Assembly: GCA_016930995.1 (NCBI GenBank)
Contig: JAFGFQ010000009.1
Coordinates: 1 to 64,000 of the forward strand
From: Thermoplasmatota archaeon
GTDB lineage: Archaea; Thermoplasmatota; E2; DHVEG-1
Reading direction: 5' to 3'
DNA: 64,000 nt
Part shown: positions 1-9,983 of the stretch, one piece after another
Layout: every line of letters begins with the position of its first letter
Numbering within the stretch: position 1 is the stretch's first letter
Translations under genes and position numbers: made by a program
The notes under the pieces: generated by a model
The model's input: only the letters and a program-made list of their open reading frames with translations
What the model was told of the DNA's origin: nothing
Databases searched by the model: none

Positions 1-618
1 ATCTTCATTGATACCTATTCTGTGGAACAACCAAACATCAGCATCGCGTCGCAACGGATCTTCATCGAGACACAAGGGCTCTACGTCTCAGAGGAAAACA
101 GCGTGTACACGATTGGAGCGTTCCTGCTTTTCCTTGTCATCCTGTTCTTCTTGATCACCTGGAGACGAAAAACATCGGTACAAACCGGGAAAAAACCAGA
201 GAAACCCTGGAAGATCCCTGAAGAGATTCACCACCTAGAGGAACTCAAACGAACCGATAAAAATGCCTACGAACAAGAACGACTCCTAATGGAAGATGAA
301 TACAAATCAGCATTGCTCTGGTACAAGGATGACAAAAAAATACTACCGAAGGATAGGAAAAAAGAAAAACAGAAACCATCACTTATAACCACAATTACTA
401 CATCAATACGCAGATTAAAAATAGGAAAGAAAACAAAAAAGAAACGAAAAGAAACACCAAAGAAGACCAAATCTCTTCTATCAAAAAAACCAGAGAGAAA
501 AACAAAAGTTGAAACAGTAAAAACAGTCACTCCTACCCAAGATACTGATAAACAGAAAACTCTTGAGAAAATCCAAAAGCAGCAGGAAAAACAACTACGC
601 AGATTATCTAATCATTAA
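1..618 (+). CDS. C-terminal part of a membrane-anchored protein with Lys-rich tail (5' truncated)
   Basis: The frame is open to the left edge, so only the C-terminal part of the gene is seen; a GTG at 22 is an internal codon or a doubtful start. A single strong membrane segment (IGAFLLFLVILFFLITW, around residues 38-54 of the visible part) is followed by about 140 very hydrophilic residues rich in Lys and Glu. This looks like a secreted or exposed N-terminal domain, one anchor and a basic cytoplasmic tail. The stop lies 11 bp inside the end of the convergent gene at 608-3886. I do not recognise the family. The basic tail could bind nucleic acid or acidic partners, but that is inference only. 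Confidence 0.6.
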   Translation: MFIDTYSVEQPNISIASQRIFIETQGLYVSEENSVYTIGAFLLFLVILFFLITWRRKTSVQTGKKPEKPWKIPEEIHHLEELKRTDKNAYEQERLLMEDEYKSALLWYKDDKKILPKDRKKEKQKPSLITTITTSIRRLKIGKKTKKKRKETPKKTKSLLSKKPERKTKVETVKTVTPTQDTDKQKTLEKIQKQQEKQLRRLSNH

Positions 619-3600
619 CGGTTCTTTTCCTCCTTTTTTCATACACGCTAATGAAGAGAGTAGACACTAGGAAGAGACCAGACAGCCCAAACAGCCAGAA
701 TCCTAGTCCAGGCCCCCACTGACAATGAACTGGTGCTGTTATCTCTTCACTATATACGGTGATATCAAGGGTTCCTTCTCCGATGAGACTGCCAACTCCT
801 ACTTCAGTAAATGCAGACATCGCACCGATAAACAACACCAAAGATCCACTAAGGAGAATGAATAATCCAACTATTAGTAACGTCTGCCATCGACTCTTCT
901 TTTTCATATGTACAACGAGGAGGCAGAAAATTGTAAGACAGATTCCAGTGGCAATTATTAGAATAATCATCATCAGTGTGATAAAAATATCAGGAAAGAA
1001 CGCTAGTTCCCCTGCGATGCTCTGGGAAGTCATTGTGGTAGTCACAAGATTCAATGGAAGGAGAAACAACGTTGATGATGTTGTAATATCTCTAGAGGAC
1101 CCCTGTAACGACCACCAAGGGAACACAAGAGACATTAAAAGAACACTTATCGTGATGATGAAGAAGAGGTACAACAAGTCTTTTTTCAGAAAACTCAATG
1201 CAATACCGATGAGAATGAGAAGACAGGCAATTGCCATAACAAGGATTGGAAATATTGGCTCCTTGGTTGTCACCAAATCAACGCTGCGATCGCTAAAGAT
1301 GCGCAAGTACCTCTGGTCAATAACATGGTCTTGCACGAGTACCTTAACGAGATAATCACCAGGAGGAACGGTAAAAACATCAAAGGAGCTGTTGTGCGAT
1401 TTCTGTACAGTCTTCCCACCCCGATTCATCTGAAGTATCCCCTCATCAAGTGGCAACCCACGAGAATCAAAGAGGTAAAAAGAGACTTTGAATTCCGCGG
1501 GAAACACTACGGATTCATCATCGGCTGGAATCATTATTTCTTTTTCAACAGAGAAGGATTTATACGGAATCTGCAGGTGGTAGGTGGCAGCAATCAAATC
1601 AGAGAACTGAAAGAGAAACGTGCCATGTTTTTGAGGAAGAATCACCGTTGAAACCCGCATCGCTGAACTTGTCAGTCGTGGTGTGACATCAATTTCAAGA
1701 GGCAACCCCCAAGTATCTACGAGTGTAACTGCCCAGTCGTGTTTCTCAAGTGTTATTGATTTCTTTAACGGGATCAGGAGGCGCCCGTAACCCAAACGAA
1801 GAGTCTCGTTGACAACCTCAAACCCTTGATAGTGGATTATCATCTCGTAGGGATCCCTTAGACTGCATGGTGCAGCAAGACAGGCCAGTCCTGTGTCGTC
1901 TGTGGTATTTTGAGTAATCACCACCCCGTTGGAAACAAGCATGACGAGAGCACCACTCACACCCTTACCCAGTTGATCAAAGAGAGAAACCATACAGGTC
2001 CCCTGGGGTCGACAAAACACATGAAGTGCAGCATCTTTCGTAAGATCAACAATCGCATGGCCGATGAACCGTCGCGTATGACCAATCAGGGGGTTTTCTT
2101 TGAATACTTTAACAACATAACGACCTGCCTCGAGATCTTGAAAGTGAAATCTTTTGAAGAGCGACATATTACGAAAATCAATGAGAGAGACACCAGACAA
2201 AATAATATCCTTTAGGGAAGACAGCGTTGATACCGTTGAGGATTTCAATGGAACATGACCTGCAGTTCCAGAATACATCAACCGGTTATCTCGATAAACT
2301 TCAACAGTCGTATACGGAAAGTATCTTCCAGTGACCGCTGACAATGCAGACCCAAAGGGAAATGCTGGTGCGTTATGCACATAGACCCGTAGGGAAAAAC
2401 GATCAACGGGAGTGATTTTTTGAGAGGATTGCCCTTCGTCTGTCGGTGGTTTCATGGGGACAAGTGCCTGGAAGAAGGCTGCTTCATCTTCGACGAGAGG
2501 ATATCCTCCAACAGGAGAAGAAAAGTATTCTGCGTCGAATTCAGCGATAAAACCCTTTGGAATGATAAGGTCTCTTTCAAGAGTGTCTTTTTCATAGGCG
2601 TTTCGATTTATCTCCAAAGTTGCAATCGTATAATCCAGACCAGGGAGACGTGGATAGCTTGATTCAGAGGACTTCAACTGCATTCCATCACGCTCGTTTT
2701 CCCCGGCTTTTATCACAGATGAAGAACCAAAGATAATCGCATGAACAGCCCCTGTTGTTCCTTCATCATAACAGACCCAGGCGTTCTTCCCGAGGTCTAC
2801 ATCATCTTTGGTATCGATCAGGAAAATTACTGGGTCTTCCTTGGTGTAGCTTGGTTGGAGATCAACTCTGTATTCTTCGATGGTATCGTGTTCGGAATAG
2901 ACATGGTACAATGGGCTGAGTTTCCCGAAATTGAGGTCTGCGATCGATGCGCTTTGAATTCCACCACACTGAAGAAACGCATAGGTTCCATCGGTGTGCG
3001 CCCCAGGATACACGTGACAGTCCTTCAGGGTTTCATGAACAACATGGACCTGGATTCGTTGTGAGGAGGTGGGGCAGTAGTAGTATTTATACACTGCAGT
3101 GGTCTGAAGGTTGTCTCCTCGGGACCTGCTGATGAGTCTACAGGAGACCATGAGGGTTCCATCGCAGAGTATCTCCTTTGATATCAATACCTGACTGGTG
3201 GAATTAAACTGCCACATTTCATCCCCGTAATAGTAGGCGTACTCAAAGGACGCAAGAGATTCACCATTCTTTGGTATTACCTCTGTTGACCCCTGCTTGA
3301 GTTTTGTGACACATTGTGACGTTGTGTACCAGAGACAGGTTCCTTCTTGGGCGACAACATAGGGAATTGTACCATTTTGAGAGATTTTATAGAACGAGGA
3401 TTCGAGGGGATATCCTGGAATCGGCTCATAATAATAGTAGGAATCCTCTATGGAGACGTAATCTGGATACTCTGGGGACGCGGTGGGTGATTCGTCATAG
3501 TAAACATAGTACTGTTCGGTTCCATCAGCGTGCGGTGGAATAAGAAAGATAAGGCTACATGAGGTGATATGGGCCTCGTCAGAGGAGACAAGGTCATAGA

Positions 3601-3886
3601 GCTGGGATTCAAGCTCCAAACAATCGTTGTTGTTTTGACATATCACCCGGACAGAGTGTCTGGTTTCGTTGATCGCCCAGCAAAGAGATTCAAACTCAAT
3701 AAGGATGTCGACTGGTTGGTATGCAGCGATATTGTTTTCAGTAAGTGAGGCAAGGTTTATTTCCTGGCGAAAGGACCATGAATCATCCCACCAATCAGGC
3801 TGCCTGGCAGATCCATGGTGAGGTCCCACAGAGAAACAAAGTATTCCGATAAGGAATAAAACCTGTATGATTATTCGTGCTCTCAT
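608..3886 (-). CDS. Large secreted/membrane protein with C-terminal multi-pass region, unknown function
   Basis: 1092 residues. It starts with a signal peptide (IIIQVLFLIGILCFSV) followed by WWDDSWSFRQEI, a Trp-rich start common to archaeal surface proteins. A long extracytoplasmic region with many N-x-S/T sites follows, including what looks like a carboxypeptidase-regulatory-like beta sandwich near GTCMVSLFDQLGKGVSGA. The last 190 or so residues hold about five membrane helices ending in a basic tail (YEKRRKRTVND). A TATA-like stretch lies at about 3926-3936 on the minus strand, giving a short leader and no clear Shine-Dalgarno. It is likely a cell-surface sensor or envelope component. No catalytic motif is recognised. 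Confidence 0.7.
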   Translation of the reverse strand: MRARIIIQVLFLIGILCFSVGPHHGSARQPDWWDDSWSFRQEINLASLTENNIAAYQPVDILIEFESLCWAINETRHSVRVICQNNNDCLELESQLYDLVSSDEAHITSCSLIFLIPPHADGTEQYYVYYDESPTASPEYPDYVSIEDSYYYYEPIPGYPLESSFYKISQNGTIPYVVAQEGTCLWYTTSQCVTKLKQGSTEVIPKNGESLASFEYAYYYGDEMWQFNSTSQVLISKEILCDGTLMVSCRLISRSRGDNLQTTAVYKYYYCPTSSQRIQVHVVHETLKDCHVYPGAHTDGTYAFLQCGGIQSASIADLNFGKLSPLYHVYSEHDTIEEYRVDLQPSYTKEDPVIFLIDTKDDVDLGKNAWVCYDEGTTGAVHAIIFGSSSVIKAGENERDGMQLKSSESSYPRLPGLDYTIATLEINRNAYEKDTLERDLIIPKGFIAEFDAEYFSSPVGGYPLVEDEAAFFQALVPMKPPTDEGQSSQKITPVDRFSLRVYVHNAPAFPFGSALSAVTGRYFPYTTVEVYRDNRLMYSGTAGHVPLKSSTVSTLSSLKDIILSGVSLIDFRNMSLFKRFHFQDLEAGRYVVKVFKENPLIGHTRRFIGHAIVDLTKDAALHVFCRPQGTCMVSLFDQLGKGVSGALVMLVSNGVVITQNTTDDTGLACLAAPCSLRDPYEMIIHYQGFEVVNETLRLGYGRLLIPLKKSITLEKHDWAVTLVDTWGLPLEIDVTPRLTSSAMRVSTVILPQKHGTFLFQFSDLIAATYHLQIPYKSFSVEKEIMIPADDESVVFPAEFKVSFYLFDSRGLPLDEGILQMNRGGKTVQKSHNSSFDVFTVPPGDYLVKVLVQDHVIDQRYLRIFSDRSVDLVTTKEPIFPILVMAIACLLILIGIALSFLKKDLLYLFFIITISVLLMSLVFPWWSLQGSSRDITTSSTLFLLPLNLVTTTMTSQSIAGELAFFPDIFITLMMIILIIATGICLTIFCLLVVHMKKKSRWQTLLIVGLFILLSGSLVLFIGAMSAFTEVGVGSLIGEGTLDITVYSEEITAPVHCQWGPGLGFWLFGLSGLFLVSTLFISVYEKRRKRTVND

Positions 3887-3986
3887 AGTAGAGGATTGGC
3901 CCCCTATTTTTTAAAATAGTTATCTATAAATAATTATCATCTTGTATTATATTATCCTTTTTACTGAGAGAAAAAAAACCGGATGA

Positions 3987-5204
3987 TCAAACAATCTTGC
4001 CTTTTTTAATGACGGTCTCTACCAGATTTATCCCAAAATGATATGGGAGAAATCGATGATTTGGACAATCAAGGATGATGATATCCGCTTGCTTTCCCTT
4101 TTCAAGGCTGCCGACCCTGTTATTCATCCCAATCGCACAGGCAGCATTAAACGTCGCTGCTGTGATTGCTTCAGCTGGAGTCATCTTCATATTCAGACAT
4201 GCGAGTTGTATGATGAATTGCATATTCTCAGTCCAGCAATTCGGATTTAAATCAGTTGCGATTGCGACAGGTACTCCTTTTTCAATAATCTTACGTGCTG
4301 GCGCATACTGCTGCAGCATCATGCAGAACGGAGTACCTGGGAGAAGCACCCCTATTACATTGTTTCTAGCCATCGCCTGCAGACCATCATCTGATGATTG
4401 TAACAAATGGTCCGCACTAATCGCACCAACCCTGACAGCAAGGGAGGCCCCACCGGTATTTACGATTTCATCCGCATGAATCTTCGGGACAAGACCGTAC
4501 TGTTTTCCTGCTTCAAGGATTCTTTTTGACTGTTCAATAGTAAAAACCCCTTTTTCACAAAAGACATCGCAGAACTGTGCAAGACCTGTCGTTTTCGGCA
4601 GCATCTCTGTAATCACTGTTTTGATATAGGTATCTGCGGGCTGATGTGGAGGGAGCGCATGCGCACCAAGGAATGTCGACACGATATCTACCATATGTAT
4701 CTTCTGCAATTTTTTCTGAACCTTCAGCAAGGTAATCTCTGTTTTTGTGTCAAGACCATACCCGGTTTTTGCCTCACAGGTTGTCGTCCCATGTAAAAGC
4801 ATTGTATCAAGGCGTTTTTTACTCTGCTGTACTAACTGTGCTGGGGAGGCTTTGCGTGTCTCTTTTACCGTATACAATATCCCACCGCCACGTTTGAGAA
4901 TCTCCAGATATGGAACACCAGTGAGTTTTTGATCTAACTCAAACTCACGGGACCCAGCGAACACCACATGGGTATGAGGATCGACAAATCCAGGCATGAC
5001 TACCTTTCCTGCTGCGTTGATGACGGTGTCAGCCTTGTACCGAAGATTTTTCCCTACCTCTACAATCTGCCCATTGTTCACAGCAACAGATCCGTTTTTC
5101 AAAATCCCAAGATTTCTCATCTGTTTCTGTCTACGAGGGTTCCTTGGTCCTCTTAAGCTGAGCAGTTCACTTGCATGGGTAATCAAAAGGTCAACGGATT
5201 CCAT
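3987..5204 (-). CDS. hutI: Imidazolonepropionase
   Basis: 405 residues, the normal length for HutI, an amidohydrolase that opens 4-imidazolone-5-propionate to N-formimidoyl-glutamate in histidine degradation. The metal-binding HxH is seen as DPHTH at residues 75-79. A later His (KIHADEIVNTGG) and the C-terminal ATDLNPNCWTE region are typical of the family. The gene is divergent from ftcD-fchA, which carry out the next steps, with only about 60 bp between start codons, so they probably share a control region. hutH and hutU are not in the window. Confidence 0.95.
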   Translation of the reverse strand: MESVDLLITHASELLSLRGPRNPRRQKQMRNLGILKNGSVAVNNGQIVEVGKNLRYKADTVINAAGKVVMPGFVDPHTHVVFAGSREFELDQKLTGVPYLEILKRGGGILYTVKETRKASPAQLVQQSKKRLDTMLLHGTTTCEAKTGYGLDTKTEITLLKVQKKLQKIHMVDIVSTFLGAHALPPHQPADTYIKTVITEMLPKTTGLAQFCDVFCEKGVFTIEQSKRILEAGKQYGLVPKIHADEIVNTGGASLAVRVGAISADHLLQSSDDGLQAMARNNVIGVLLPGTPFCMMLQQYAPARKIIEKGVPVAIATDLNPNCWTENMQFIIQLACLNMKMTPAEAITAATFNAACAIGMNNRVGSLEKGKQADIIILDCPNHRFLPYHFGINLVETVIKKGKIV

Positions 5205-5263
5205 AGGATGTTCCCAAATAGTTAAATCAATGACTCTTGATTAAGGTTTACGGTGAACCTAGT

Positions 5264-6172
5264 ATGGCACGACTTATAGAATGTGTTCCAAATTTCAGTG
5301 AAGGAAGAAATAAGCATACTATTGAGACCATCCGAACCTTAATCCAGAACCATACAGACGTCGCCCTTCTTGATTTCTCTCCTGACGCGGATCATAACCG
5401 CACTGATGTAACACTCATTGGTGCACCTGAGGCAGTTAAAACAGTAGCCTTAGAAATCGCCCTGAAATGCGTTGAACTTATCGATATGAACAAGCACAAA
5501 GGTGAACACCCGCGCATGGGAGCAATCGACGTGGTCCCGTTTATCCCTATCGCAGAGGTTGGCATGGGCGAATGCATTCAGCTGGCTAATGATTTTGCTA
5601 AAGAATTTTCAGAAAAGACAAACGTCCCCTGTTATCTTTATGAAGAAGCAGCGAAACGAGAAGACCGGCGAAATCTCGCAGATGTCCGCCGCGGTGAATA
5701 TGAAGCCCTTAAAGCAGAGATAGGAAAAAACCCAGATAAAGTCCCAGACTACGGGCCAAATAAGATCCATCCAACCGCAGGAGCAACCGCTGTTGGAGCA
5801 CGATTCTTCCTCATCGCTTTTAATGTTAACCTTAATACTGCTGATATCAAGGTTGCAGATAACATAGCAAAGGTAGTTCGCCATAGCAGTGGGGGGTATC
5901 GATATGTCAAAGCAAAGGGATTTGAAATTAAAGAACGGGGAATTGTTCAGGTATCAATGAATCTTACCAACTATCAAAAAACATCAATCTTCCGTGTTTT
6001 TGAAACCATAAAAAATGAAGCACAGCGATACGGTGTATCAGTCATCGGCAGCGAAATCGTCGGATTACTCCCCTTGGAAGCTTTGGTTGACAGCGCGAAT
6101 CATTATCTCCGACTTGAAAAATTTTCAGTTGATCAGGTATTGGAAAAACGCCTCTTGGAAATAAAAAAGTGA
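5264..6172 (+). CDS. ftcD: Glutamate formimidoyltransferase
   Basis: Transfers the formimino group of N-formimidoyl-glutamate to tetrahydrofolate, releasing glutamate. The ATG at 5264 is chosen because a GGTGA element sits just upstream and the family begins with MARLIECVPNFSEGRN; a TTG at 5237 would add nine unlikely residues. From this start His82 in HKGEHPRMGAIDVVPF falls at the position known as the catalytic base of the mammalian enzyme. This is the transferase domain alone; the cyclodeaminase is a separate gene overlapping or abutting its stop. It implies the organism uses tetrahydrofolate-type C1 carriers. Confidence 0.95.
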   Translation: MARLIECVPNFSEGRNKHTIETIRTLIQNHTDVALLDFSPDADHNRTDVTLIGAPEAVKTVALEIALKCVELIDMNKHKGEHPRMGAIDVVPFIPIAEVGMGECIQLANDFAKEFSEKTNVPCYLYEEAAKREDRRNLADVRRGEYEALKAEIGKNPDKVPDYGPNKIHPTAGATAVGARFFLIAFNVNLNTADIKVADNIAKVVRHSSGGYRYVKAKGFEIKERGIVQVSMNLTNYQKTSIFRVFETIKNEAQRYGVSVIGSEIVGLLPLEALVDSANHYLRLEKFSVDQVLEKRLLEIKK

Positions 6173-6177
6173 GTCGT

Positions 6178-6807
6178 ATGACAAAACTCGTCAAACAAAA
6201 TATTAAAATGTTCCTTGATGAACTTGCATCAAGCAGCCCAGCACCAGGTGGTGGGAGTGTCGCTGCGCTTTCCGGCGCGTTAGGGGCTGCGCTTTCCTCA
6301 ATGGTGTGCAATCTTACTAGAGGAAAACAAGGGTACGACGCAGTACAAGATGACATTGAAGAAATTTTCAGAAAAAGCGAAGAACTCAGAGGGGACCTTA
6401 CAGAACTTATAGACAAGGATACAGAGGCGTTTAATGAGGTGATGAAAGCAATAAAAATGCCAAAGGAAACGGAAGAGCAAAAAAACTATCGGAAAAACGC
6501 TCTCCAAACAGCATTTAAATATGCAGCGGAAGTGCCTTTAGAAACTGCAAGAAAATGCGTTCAAATCCTTGACGTCGCACGAGTCGTCGCAGAGAAAGGA
6601 AATACGAATTCCATTAGTGATGCAGCGGTTTCTGCGCTCATGGCACAGACGGGTGTCCAAGCTGCGATGCTGAATGTTCGCATTAACCTTGGCTCGATAA
6701 AGGACCCAGACTATGTCCAGCATGTTTCCACAGAGTTGCATGAGCTCCTCCAAAATGCTATGGAGAAATCCGCAGAGATTCTTGGTATCGTTGAAAAAAA
6801 ATTTTAA
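6178..6807 (+). CDS. fchA: Formimidoyltetrahydrofolate cyclodeaminase
   Basis: All-helical protein of about 209 residues that converts 5-formimidoyl-THF to 5,10-methenyl-THF plus ammonia. The glycine-rich SSPAPGGGSVAALSGALGAAL near the N-terminus is the family hallmark. An alternative GTG at 6169 overlaps the ftcD stop by 4 bp; the ATG at 6178 better matches the usual family start. It is translationally coupled to ftcD. Together with hutI it funnels histidine carbon into glutamate, ammonia and the folate pool. Confidence 0.93.
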   Translation: MTKLVKQNIKMFLDELASSSPAPGGGSVAALSGALGAALSSMVCNLTRGKQGYDAVQDDIEEIFRKSEELRGDLTELIDKDTEAFNEVMKAIKMPKETEEQKNYRKNALQTAFKYAAEVPLETARKCVQILDVARVVAEKGNTNSISDAAVSALMAQTGVQAAMLNVRINLGSIKDPDYVQHVSTELHELLQNAMEKSAEILGIVEKKF

Positions 6808-6827
6808 ATGATATTGAGGGGGGATAC

Positions 6828-7529
6828 ATGACGATTTCACCACAGAAGTTCTATGATATTTTATTAGAATCTTTTGGACCTCAACACTGGTGGCCGGTCG
6901 ATACGAAGTATCATCAACATCATCACAGCGATCCTCGTTTTGAAATCATGGTTGGGGCGATACTGACGCAGAACACCGCTTGGACGAACGTGGAAAAAGC
7001 ACTTCATAACCTCCGAAGTAACAAAGCCTTAACAATTCATAAAATGGCAACCATCAATATCACTAGCCTTAAGACCATGATACAACCCTCAGGGTTCTTC
7101 AACCAAAAAGCGTATCGACTAAAACTCTTTTCAGCGTATATCGAAAAAAGCTATGACGGGGATTTACATAAATTCTTTTCAAGAGAGAAAACGGTAATCA
7201 GGCGCGAACTACTCAGCCTTCAGGGGATTGGACCAGAGACAGCGGATTCAATCCTTTTATATGCAGGAGATCATGCTTTTTTTGTTGTCGATTCCTATAC
7301 AAAACGAATCTGCCAACGTCTTCCGTTTCACGTGGCAAGTAATTCGTATGATGACATCCAAGCGTTTTTCGAAAAAGAACTTCAATTGACGCTCCAACAA
7401 GAAAAACTCGTGTCGACCTACAAAGAATTCCATGCTCTTGTTGTGAAGCTTGCAAAACATCACTGTTGGAAAAAAAAACCACACTGTACACGCTGTCCCC
7501 TGACGACGCTATGCAAGAAGCTCCTCTAG
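6828..7529 (+). CDS. Endonuclease III-related HhH-GPD DNA glycosylase with [4Fe-4S] cluster
   Basis: 233 residues. The helix-hairpin-helix LLSLQGIGPETADSILLYAG is followed by the catalytic Asp in FFVVDSYTKRI. The C-terminus carries the iron-sulphur ligand pattern C-x6-C-x2-C-x5-C (CWKKKPHC, CTRC, CPLTTLC). The Lys that makes Nth bifunctional (KTAN in Nth) is replaced by ETAD, so this is probably a monofunctional base excision glycosylase, close to the 3-methyladenine (MagIII) or mismatch glycosylase branch. Its substrate cannot be told from sequence. It overlaps the convergent cdc6 end by 21 bp and stops with TAG. Confidence 0.85.
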   Translation: MTISPQKFYDILLESFGPQHWWPVDTKYHQHHHSDPRFEIMVGAILTQNTAWTNVEKALHNLRSNKALTIHKMATINITSLKTMIQPSGFFNQKAYRLKLFSAYIEKSYDGDLHKFFSREKTVIRRELLSLQGIGPETADSILLYAGDHAFFVVDSYTKRICQRLPFHVASNSYDDIQAFFEKELQLTLQQEKLVSTYKEFHALVVKLAKHHCWKKKPHCTRCPLTTLCKKLL

Positions 7530-8687
7530 TTTCTCACGCAACACCCCAGCAGGGATATCAGGAAGCGAGATGAGCTGAGAGTTTCCGATATGGCCCTTCC
7601 CAGATGGTTTTACTTTGATAAATCCCGCAAGTTCAATTTCCTTAAGATAGTTCCAAAACATCGTATGGGCCCGTGCTTCCTCATCATACTCTTCACAGGT
7701 AATCGCATAGGTCTTCTCCACCTCACCGGTGTTTGCGTATGCGACGCTTTCTTTCTGCAGTCTTTTTGCTATCGACAATAACGTGAGCAACTGGTGTTTT
7801 CCTAAGTTCTTTAACTTCGTTTCAGTGACAACCGAATAGGTCTCTGCTTTTGCGGCACGCACATGTTCTGGAATCACCTGTTTGGCATGTTTCTCATCTG
7901 CATACATGCCTGCTTTCCAGAGAAGCTCTAGAGAAAAACGAGCATCACCTGATTCACTCGCGATATCGGCGATAAGCTCGATACTCTCAGCAAGAACTGT
8001 GTTTGCATGAAACCCAAGGGTCACACGTTGACGTATGATATCATATAACTCATCACGTGTATATTTTTCTAAAACAATGATGTTACTGCGTTTAAAGGTG
8101 CTCAAGATAGCCTCTTCCAAATCCGCGAACACATCCTTCTGAGAAATCATGATAACAGAGACCGGGGTTGCTGTTTTCGTGGTTTCATCATTGAACCGAG
8201 TAAGATCATAAATAAGGTTTGATCCATTCTTTTTTAACAATGCATCAGCCTCGTCAAGCACAAGGATAAGCTGGGCGTCTCGTCGCTGCAAATGGGTACG
8301 AAGAATTTGTTGCATCTCCTGAACAGAAAATCCTCTATCCGGGAATCGGGAATCGAAATGTGTGAGAATGCCAAGAAGAACCATCGAATTTGTTGATCGC
8401 TTTCTGCAATTGATGTGGACGTATTCGAATATTTTCCCTTGATTTCGTGCAATCTGAACAAGAGATCGACAGAAATGTTTTGTCATCGCGGTTTTTCCAG
8501 TCCCCACTGGTCCCCTGATAAATGCATTTTGTGCAACATCTGAAAAGAGTGGTTTGAACATTTGAGCCAGTTTTTTCAACTGCTCAACCCGATGAGGGAG
8601 TTCGCTAGGGACGTAATCAAAATCAAGCACATGAAGATCCTTAATGACAGATGAAGAGAACAATTCATCCTCAATAATACTACCCAT
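7509..8687 (-). CDS. cdc6: Orc1/Cdc6-type replication initiator (AAA+ ATPase)
   Basis: 392 residues. Walker A GPVGTGKT is at residues 59-66 and Walker B LILVLDEADAL near 140-150. The FKRSNIIVLEKYTRDELYDII segment is typical of the Orc1/Cdc6 AAA+ lid, and the C-terminal part should form the winged helix that contacts origin DNA. It binds replication origins and loads MCM. It is divergent from priS. The 88-bp gap between the two start codons is short and I see no clear origin recognition box repeats in it. The stop is TAG. Confidence 0.92.
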   Translation of the reverse strand: MGSIIEDELFSSSVIKDLHVLDFDYVPSELPHRVEQLKKLAQMFKPLFSDVAQNAFIRGPVGTGKTAMTKHFCRSLVQIARNQGKIFEYVHINCRKRSTNSMVLLGILTHFDSRFPDRGFSVQEMQQILRTHLQRRDAQLILVLDEADALLKKNGSNLIYDLTRFNDETTKTATPVSVIMISQKDVFADLEEAILSTFKRSNIIVLEKYTRDELYDIIRQRVTLGFHANTVLAESIELIADIASESGDARFSLELLWKAGMYADEKHAKQVIPEHVRAAKAETYSVVTETKLKNLGKHQLLTLLSIAKRLQKESVAYANTGEVEKTYAITCEEYDEEARAHTMFWNYLKEIELAGFIKVKPSGKGHIGNSQLISLPDIPAGVLREKLEELLA

Positions 8688-8775
8688 ACGACAGGGTAAT
8701 ACCTATTGTTAATAAAACTTTATCTTCTCAGGTGGATAAAGGTTATACACCACTAGAATATTGCCGTTTCTTACA

Positions 8776-9966
8776 ATGGTCAATATAAGTACATCTCAAA
8801 AATCTTTAGAATTCCTGAAAAACACGTTTCAGAGCTATTATGCATCCAACGAAGTCGACCTTCCCGACCGCTTTGGACGAAGGGAGTTTGCTTTTATCCT
8901 TTTTGGTGGCAAAGGAATGCTGCGACATCTTGGGTTTGAGACCCGTGAGTTGATAAAAATTTTTTTTAAGGAACGAACCCCGCAACATGCATATTACTCC
9001 TCTGCCTACTACCAGGACCCTGACGCAGCGAAAATGCAAGATAAACTATGGATGGGTGCAGAACTCATCTTTGATTTGGATTCTGATCATCTTCCAAACG
9101 CAGAGAAAATGAGCTATACTGAGTCACTCCGGGAGGTGAAAAAGGAGTTTATAAAATTAATAGAGGAGTTCTTACTTGGCGATTTTGGTTTTAATGAAAA
9201 ATATATGGAGCTTTATTTCAGCGGAGGTCGCGGGTATCATTGTCACGTGAAGGACCCGGCCATTCTAGATTTGGATAGTAACGAACGACGTGAGATCGTC
9301 GATTATATCACTGGCCGTGATTTACAGGATTCTATTATTTTCCATGAACAAGCAACAGGGAGGAAAAGTTATGGGAGTCATTCATTTGCCAGTGGTAAAA
9401 GTTTGAAGATGCCAACACCAGACCAGGAAGGATGGAAAGGGAGGATCAGTAGAGGCATCATTGACCTTGTTAATGAAATTAAGAATACCGATGATCCTGA
9501 GAAAAAACTAAAAGAGTATGGGGTAAGCGCCCGTGACGCAGAACGCCTCGTCGCAGATCTTTCAGAGGAACGGATGAGACGGATAAAAGACGGGTTGCTT
9601 GACCAGTCAAGGACGATACGGAAATTCTTCCTGAATAGTGCGTTGCGTAAGACCGCGGTATCTCTTGGAGCAGGAGAGACTGATGAGCCGGTCACCTGTG
9701 ATGTGAAACGACTCATTCGATTGCCGTCATCCCTCCATGGGAAAACCGGCTTTAAGGTTGTAAGAATCCCTATCGACGCAGTAAGGGATTTTAATCCGTT
9801 ACGAGACGCAGTGGTATTACCTGATGATCCTGTTCGTATCGCAGTGGAAAAAAAGGTTTCTCTAGAGATGAAAGGAGAAAATTTCCAGTTAGAACAAGGT
9901 GAGCACCAGGTCCCTACGTATTTAGCTGTGTTCCTGATAGGGCGAAAAGAAGCAATACTGCTGTAA
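8776..9966 (+). CDS. priS: DNA primase small (catalytic) subunit PriS
   Basis: 396 residues from the ATG at 8776; an in-frame TTG at 8761 is less likely. The metal-binding Asp pair is in LIFDLDSDH (D100 and D102), and the SGGRGYHCH signature lies at about 149-157, both diagnostic of archaeo-eukaryotic primases. It synthesises RNA/DNA primers with PriL, which is not in the window. There is no Shine-Dalgarno; a TATA-like ATAAAGG element about 30 bp upstream suggests a short-leader transcript. It sits head-to-head with cdc6, linking initiation genes. Confidence 0.93.
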   Translation: MVNISTSQKSLEFLKNTFQSYYASNEVDLPDRFGRREFAFILFGGKGMLRHLGFETRELIKIFFKERTPQHAYYSSAYYQDPDAAKMQDKLWMGAELIFDLDSDHLPNAEKMSYTESLREVKKEFIKLIEEFLLGDFGFNEKYMELYFSGGRGYHCHVKDPAILDLDSNERREIVDYITGRDLQDSIIFHEQATGRKSYGSHSFASGKSLKMPTPDQEGWKGRISRGIIDLVNEIKNTDDPEKKLKEYGVSARDAERLVADLSEERMRRIKDGLLDQSRTIRKFFLNSALRKTAVSLGAGETDEPVTCDVKRLIRLPSSLHGKTGFKVVRIPIDAVRDFNPLRDAVVLPDDPVRIAVEKKVSLEMKGENFQLEQGEHQVPTYLAVFLIGRKEAILL

Positions 9967-9983
9967 ACTCTGGTCTTTTCTTG

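Noticed and set aside
8688..8775. Replication origin between cdc6 and priS
   Set aside because: Only 88 bp long and without recognisable origin recognition box repeats.
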